The notes under the pieces are model-generated. The model saw only the letters and a program-made list of their open reading frames with translations, was not told the origin of the DNA and did not search any database. From assembly GCA_016710135.1 (NCBI GenBank), contig JADJLM010000002.1, positions 496,001 to 560,000 on the forward strand: a stretch of 64,000 bases of DNA, given 5' to 3'. Below, in pieces: positions 59,612 to 64,000 of the stretch; position 1 is the stretch's first letter, and every line of letters begins with the position of its first letter. Origin of the DNA: Nitrosomonas sp. Lineage in GTDB: Bacteria > Pseudomonadota > Gammaproteobacteria > Burkholderiales > Nitrosomonadaceae. Made by a program: the position numbers and the translations under genes.

Positions 59612-60583
59612 ATGATGGGCAAGCTAGTAACGTTCATGCTAATGATGATAGTTTCTAATATTGCAATTGCTGAATATTTCAATACACAACGATTGCAGAA
59701 AATCATTGGGCTGTTTGTGACTGAGAAATCTCAAATTCAAGAGGTCAATTCGTTTAGTAATGCATTTGCATTTTCTCCAGCATCTCCGAGAGAAATAACG
59801 CAGTATCTAGATGAAAATAAAGGCAGAATGCTTCCGGTAATGAGGATCAGTCAGTTGTTGATCAATGAGCAAACGGGCATGTACCATCACGATGTTACGA
59901 GTATTATCGAAGCCATTGCTAAAGCTAAACACAAAGATACAGAAATTCTATTTTTAATGGATGAGCCATTTTGGTGGGTTCGACGTGCCTGTGAAGAAAA
60001 GGGAAAAGCAGAAGCTTGTCTCGATGTTGCTAATCGATATGTAGAAACCTTATCAACTTTTCGAATTGCTGGGCAATTGCTGCGCAAGCATTTACCGGGT
60101 TCAGGGATTATGCATATAGAGGCTTGGGCTGAACTCGTACTACAAAAGAAAACATATCCTGAAGAAAACGTCATTATGCTTGATGACGCGGAGTACCTGG
60201 GGTTTGATTGCTATGGGGAGATCGATTATTGTGGTTCTGAGGAGTATGGTTATCACTCACAGTTTGAATATGGCACATGGGTATGGGATGCCATGTTAGC
60301 GATGGAATCTCAACAAGCTATTGGGCGGAAATTGTTCGTGATACCTGGAACATTTCTGGCAGATGGGCATTTTGCGGATATCGATGCACTTATCAACCAA
60401 ATAGGGTTTTATGGTTGGATTCTTAATCAGTCAGACAAGATCGGGGGGTTCGGTGCGTTCCTTTGGGGTGATATGGTTGAAAACAATAAACCTTTCACCG
60501 GGGGTAGGAACATTTTACAAGTAACAAATTTTCTGAAACTTATCGCGAGATACTATGGTATAGAAAAACCTGCACTACGGTAA
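59612..60583 (+). CDS. Secreted protein of unknown function, perhaps glycoside-hydrolase-like
   Basis: 323 residues. Signal peptide about 1-20 (MLMMIVSNIAIA). Segments ILFLMDEPFWWVRR, IMHIEAWAELVL, VIMLDDAEYLGFDCYG and GGFGAFLWGDM have the strand-then-acidic-residue pattern of TIM-barrel glycosidases, but I do not recognise a family, and this is only a resemblance. Three cysteine pairs are possible. The strong ribosome site GAAGGAGAG precedes the ATG pair at 59612. No neighbour suggests a pathway. Confidence 0.65.
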   Translation: MMGKLVTFMLMMIVSNIAIAEYFNTQRLQKIIGLFVTEKSQIQEVNSFSNAFAFSPASPREITQYLDENKGRMLPVMRISQLLINEQTGMYHHDVTSIIEAIAKAKHKDTEILFLMDEPFWWVRRACEEKGKAEACLDVANRYVETLSTFRIAGQLLRKHLPGSGIMHIEAWAELVLQKKTYPEENVIMLDDAEYLGFDCYGEIDYCGSEEYGYHSQFEYGTWVWDAMLAMESQQAIGRKLFVIPGTFLADGHFADIDALINQIGFYGWILNQSDKIGGFGAFLWGDMVENNKPFTGGRNILQVTNFLKLIARYYGIEKPALR

Positions 60584-60990
60584 AAAAATGAGACTAAGAT
60601 GCAATTCCAAGATTTTAATGGCTTTAGATTAACAGACTACTTTCGCTAATATAGAGGCAAATTAATTGATACTGAGGCTTTAACTTGCCTTCAAGTTTTT
60701 CAGAAAGATTGTTTATCCTCACTTATATAAGACATCGCTAAAGTCTACTGAAAGAGGGTATCTGGAATCTAAATAAAAAATAAGAAATTCCAATCCTTGC
60801 TGAGAAGTAAATCCAATTATTTGATTTTGTTGACTTACAAAAGAAAAAAACTCATTCCGATAATGCTTAGCATAGTAATTTAAAAGCATTATTCCTTCAG
60901 TTTCTTTTTTTTGTTATACAATCACGCGATACAGAAGCGTAGTCAAAAACTGCGCGACAAATTTTTTGAGATATTATTCAAAGGGAGTGT
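60584..60990. other. AT-rich intergenic region upstream of the His-rich gene
   Basis: 407 bases without a gene-like frame. It likely holds the promoter of the hao-adjacent operon; TTGTTATACAAT near 60912 is a possible core element. AAAGGGAG about seven bases before the next ATG is a good ribosome site. Confidence 0.4.
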
Positions 60991-61701
60991 ATGAAAAAGG
61001 TGTTACAAGATAATTGGATAGTAAAGAGTTTTTTAGTTATTTTCATGGTACTAGCTTCGTTTTCACTGAAAGCGCAGTTGATGTTGGCGCATGAGGGACA
61101 CCACGCAGGACATGGCGGTTGTCAAGTGAAAACAGGATCTTTCGTTGTGACAGTAAGTGTATATGAAGTGCCTGAAGGTAATATTCCACCGATGCATTCA
61201 TACTGTAATCACGTACCTAAACCTGGTAAGGTAAACGTAACGATTGAGTTGCCTTCCGATGCTCGTGAAATTCCGCTAGCGGTTCGCCTTGTGAAGGATG
61301 ATTCACACGCGGGTCATGGAAATGGTGCGACTCAAAATAGTACTACTGAAAAATCACCAAGCGCGGTAAATGAAGAAGATGAGCATGCTCATCATGATGA
61401 AACCCATGGCGCAGGAGAATTTGGCCTGCATTATATGCCGCCAATGGAACATCACTCTGGGATTATTGTCGTTGCAGCAGAGTTAACTGAGCTGGGGCAA
61501 TATGCAATTCTACTTGAACAAATCGATGATAAAGGTGATGTCAGAGTGGTTTCTAAAGTTCCAGTTCATGTGGGAGGTGATGGAGGTCATGCTGGACATG
61601 GGTCGAGTTTTGGTTTAATGGAAATTGTAATTGGACTAATGCTCGTTGTGGGTGGCATTGGTGCTTTTATTTTTAGACGAAAAAAACCACAAACAAGCTA
61701 A
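60991..61701 (+). CDS. Histidine-rich, C-terminally membrane-anchored protein upstream of hao
   Basis: 236 residues. Signal peptide about 1-33. The mature N-terminus is HEGHHAGHGG, followed by a beta-sandwich-like region with SFVVTVSVYEVPEG, IPPMHSYCNHVPKPGKVNVT, and IIVVAAELTELGQYAILLEQ. In between lies a His/Glu/Asp linker (HAGHG, HAHHDETHG), and GGHAGHGSS comes before a single C-terminal helix with a basic RRKKPQTS end. Two cysteines and many HxxH/HxH pairs suggest copper or other metal binding. The fold and anchor recall the AmoD/AmoE/PmoD type of periplasmic copper proteins, but I cannot confirm homology. 161 bases before hao on the same strand. Confidence 0.7.
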   Translation: MKKVLQDNWIVKSFLVIFMVLASFSLKAQLMLAHEGHHAGHGGCQVKTGSFVVTVSVYEVPEGNIPPMHSYCNHVPKPGKVNVTIELPSDAREIPLAVRLVKDDSHAGHGNGATQNSTTEKSPSAVNEEDEHAHHDETHGAGEFGLHYMPPMEHHSGIIVVAAELTELGQYAILLEQIDDKGDVRVVSKVPVHVGGDGGHAGHGSSFGLMEIVIGLMLVVGGIGAFIFRRKKPQTS

Positions 61702-61862
61702 TTTGAGTAAAAATTTAATAGTGCTAGTTTTGGTCATTATTTCTTTCTAATATTTGTTACGATAATTTTGTATCTTTAGCGGGCGCTTTGATAAGCAAGT
61801 AGGCTTTAGACTGAAGTAGCGAGAAGATAATAGGAAGAGACAAGAAAAGGAGGAGAGAGTAG

Positions 61863-63570
61863 ATGAATACTGGGGGATGGAAGAAGGGAATGATGCTGGT
61901 AGCGGGGCTGATGTTTGCTGGGGTATTGCAAGCGAACATCTCGACGGTACCGGACGAGACATACAAGGCGTTAAATTTGGACAGAGCGAAAGCGACGCCG
62001 AAGGAGACGTATGATGCGTTAGTGAAGCGCTATAAGGATCCTGCGCAAGGTGCTGGATCTGGGACATTGTCGAAGTACTGGGAACCGATCCCGTATGGAA
62101 TCTATTTAGACCCGGCGACATTTTACAAACCGCCGGTATCGATGAAAGAGACGGCTGGTCGTAAAGAATGCGTAGAATGCCACACAGACGAATCACCGGT
62201 ATGGGTACAAGCATGGAAGCGCAGCACCCATGCTAACTTGGATAAAGTACGCAATATGAAAGCGGACGATCCTTTGTACTACAAGAAAGAAAAGTTAGAA
62301 GAAGTAGAAAACAACCTACGCTCTATGGGTAAACTGGGTGCAGACGAGAAGCTGAAAGAAGTAGGCTGTATTGACTGCCACGTTGAAGTCAACGCGAAGA
62401 AGAAAGCTGATCACACTAAAGATTTGATCATGCCGACTGCGGACGATGCGGGACCTGCCACTTACGTGAATTTGCGGAACGTGAATCGGAACGTGACACC
62501 ATGATATGGGAAGATGGCCAATGGCCGGACGGACGTCCATCTCATGCGTTGGACTACAAAGCGAACGTAGAAACCACCGTATGGGCTGCGATGCCACAAC
62601 GCGAAGTAGCGGAAGGCTGCTCAATGTGCCATACCAACCAAAACAAATGTGACTCCTGCCACACACGCCATGAATTTTCTGCAGCGGAATCCCGTAAACC
62701 AGAAGCCTGTGCGACCTGTCATAGTGGTGTAGACCACAACAACTGGGAAGCTTACTCCATGTCAAAACATGGAAAATGGCTTCGATGTTTGGTGACAGAT
62801 GGAACTGGGAAGTCCCATTGAAAGACGCCTATGCTAAAGGTGGACAAAATGCACCGACCTGTGCGGGCTGTCATATGGAATATGAAGGTCAATACGCCCA
62901 CAACATGGTACGTAAAATCCGTTGGGCGAACTATCCATTTGTTCCAGGGATATCAGAAAATATTAACAGCGAATGGTCAGAAGCACGCTTAGACTCATGG
63001 GTTGTCACCTGTACCCAATGTCACTCAGAACGGTTTGCACGCTCTTACTTAGAACTGATGGACAAAGGAACGTTAGCGGGCCTGGCTAAATACCAAGAAG
63101 CCAATGATGTTGTGCATCAACTCTACAAAGAAGGACTGTTAACAGGACAAAAAACCAATCGTTCTGCACCGCCTGCACCGGAGAAAGAAGGCTATGCTTA
63201 CTTTGCCCAGCTTTCTGGTCAAAAGGTAACAGCCCCTGCAGCAATTGAGTTGAAAGTACTTGAAATGCACGAAAATGACCTAGCGAAGATGCACGCTGGA
63301 TTAGCCCACGTTAATCCAGGTGGCTGGACCTATACCGAAGGATGGGGACCGATCAACCGTGCGTATGTTGAAATACAAGATGCAAACACACGTATTCGTG
63401 AAATGGTTGCACTGCAAGAGCGCGTTAACAAGCTTGAAGCGGGCAAAACCAGTCTACTTGACCTAAACGGCACCAGTGAGAAGATATCACTCGGTGGATT
63501 AGGTGGAGGCATGTTACTTGCTGGAACGATTGCACTGATCGGATGGCGTAACAAGCGTAAACAAAGCTAG
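61863..63570 (+). pseudogene. hao: Hydroxylamine oxidoreductase, frame broken at about 62446 and 62774
   Basis: Periplasmic octahaem enzyme that oxidises hydroxylamine in ammonia oxidation. Signal peptide about 1-25. Counting all three reading frames, eight CxxCH sites are visible: CVECH, CIDCH, CGTCH, CSMCH, CDSCH, CATCH, CAGCH, CTQCH. The tyrosine that cross-links to the P460 haem is expected in [13 protein letters not shown]. The frame breaks after MPTADDA: one missing base restores [19 protein letters not shown]. It breaks again after SKHGK: A4 at 62773-62776 should be A5, giving [17 protein letters not shown]. The C-terminus ends in a helix ([19 protein letters not shown]). A very strong ribosome site, GGAGGAGAG, precedes the start. 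The enzyme is indispensable for this lifestyle, so error is likelier than loss, unless intact copies exist elsewhere, as is usual in Nitrosomonas. Confidence 0.95.
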
Positions 63571-63573
63571 AGC

Positions 63574-64000
63574 GTGGTTGCATCAACAGAAAGTCAGCGC
63601 CCGGATGACGGGCGCTGGTCAGATAAATTACTCCCGTTACTTGGAATTGCTCTCGTAACGGGAGGTCTCGTTTGCTAGGCTGGTTTGCCTACTTATGGTT
63701 TACACCAGGGAAGCACCTTACCAATACCGACTCATCAAAGAAGGTGAAGCCAAGCAATTTCCAGAACTTGAATTAGAATACTGGCTGGACCTGACGATTA
63801 ACAAATATGAAGTCAGGACAGCTGGGATCGACAAACCGCTCGCCCAAGCTTATTTTGGACGACGCGACAAAGGTCACTCTGTGATGCGCAATTGGAGCAA
63901 TAACACAGCCGAAGCACTAATTGGATTGGACCGCAAACCATCGGAACTGACCACCTTAGCTGAAGTTATCGGTAAGCACGCCACACCGGAGAGCGTCATT
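63574..64000 (+). pseudogene. haoB: HaoB-like protein, N-terminal part, runs off the window; two frame breaks
   Basis: A GTG at 63574 opens a frame WSDKLLPLLGIALVTGGLV (membrane helix) that hits TAG at 63676. One missing base near 63675 continues LGWFAYLWFTP, and another change near 63708 gives EAPYQYRLIKEGEAKQFPEL and onward to the right edge, open. This is the protein usually encoded right after hao (haoB/orf2), a membrane-anchored product of unknown role. The start is uncertain and a perfect hairpin lies inside the first codons. Confidence 0.7.
63595..63617 (+). terminator. Perfect GC hairpin 25 bases after hao
   Basis: CAGCGCCCG pairs with CGGGCGCTG over loop GATGA: nine base pairs, seven of them GC, in an AT-rich setting. 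No T-run follows. It could stop or attenuate transcription between hao and haoB or protect the hao mRNA 3' end, which would let hao be made in excess of haoB. Confidence 0.6.

Overview
The window looks like chromosome of a Nitrosomonas-type betaproteobacterial ammonia oxidiser. The strongest marker is at the right edge: an octahaem hydroxylamine oxidoreductase gene (hao) followed by the start of its usual partner haoB. The moderately AT-rich composition and the housekeeping blocks (rnhA-dnaQ, fmdB-aspS-nudB, glmU-glmS, spoT-rpoZ-gmk) agree with this. The genus is an inference; no rRNA gene is present.

Layout. 0-5.2 kb: end of a secreted RTX-type protein, rnhA-dnaQ, a macro-domain protein, then a minus-strand block ynfA-like / cytochrome c / tsaD / zapD. 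5.5 kb: an unusual tRNA-Val(UAC). 5.7-17.7 kb: part of an exosortase A (PEP-CTERM) surface polysaccharide locus: S1C protease, EpsB-type sugar transferase, PrsK/PrsR two-component system, AMP-dependent ligase, PLP decarboxylase, asparagine-synthase-like protein and acyltransferase; no exosortase is seen. 17.7-22.4 kb: a PstS-like periplasmic protein, a porin and a GGDEF-EAL protein. 22.4-27.7 kb: lnt, a DUF6164-type protein, an HxlR repressor divergent from a GST/SDR pair with a palindromic operator between them, and a coiled-coil outer-membrane protein. 27.8-32 kb: aat-bpt-pyrD-rsxB-nth-DUF1841, tightly packed. 32.1-41 kb, minus strand: glmS, glmU, nudB, aspS, fmdB, manC, wecB. 41.3-47.2 kb: an iron block with bfd, bfr, a TonB-dependent receptor and a Fur-box-preceded 750-residue secreted protein made of two copies of one domain. 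47.2-48.4 kb: an IS481-type element. 48.6-58.4 kb: a STAS-like protein, spoT-rpoZ-gmk, a helical protein, serS, apt, zapE, a lipoprotein and metY. 58.5-64 kb: a ROK sugar kinase, an unrecognised secreted protein, a histidine-rich membrane-anchored protein, hao and haoB.

A recurrent feature is broken reading frames. prsK, the ligase, the GST gene, glmS, aspS (three sites), manC, the IS transposase, the STAS-like gene, metY, hao (two sites) and haoB all need one or more single-base corrections, many in homopolymers. Because aspS, glmS and hao should be indispensable, sequence error is more likely than gene decay for most of them, but this cannot be settled from the sequence alone.

The best candidates for something undescribed are the duplicated, probably iron-regulated secreted protein at 44.9-47.2 kb and the histidine-rich protein directly upstream of hao.
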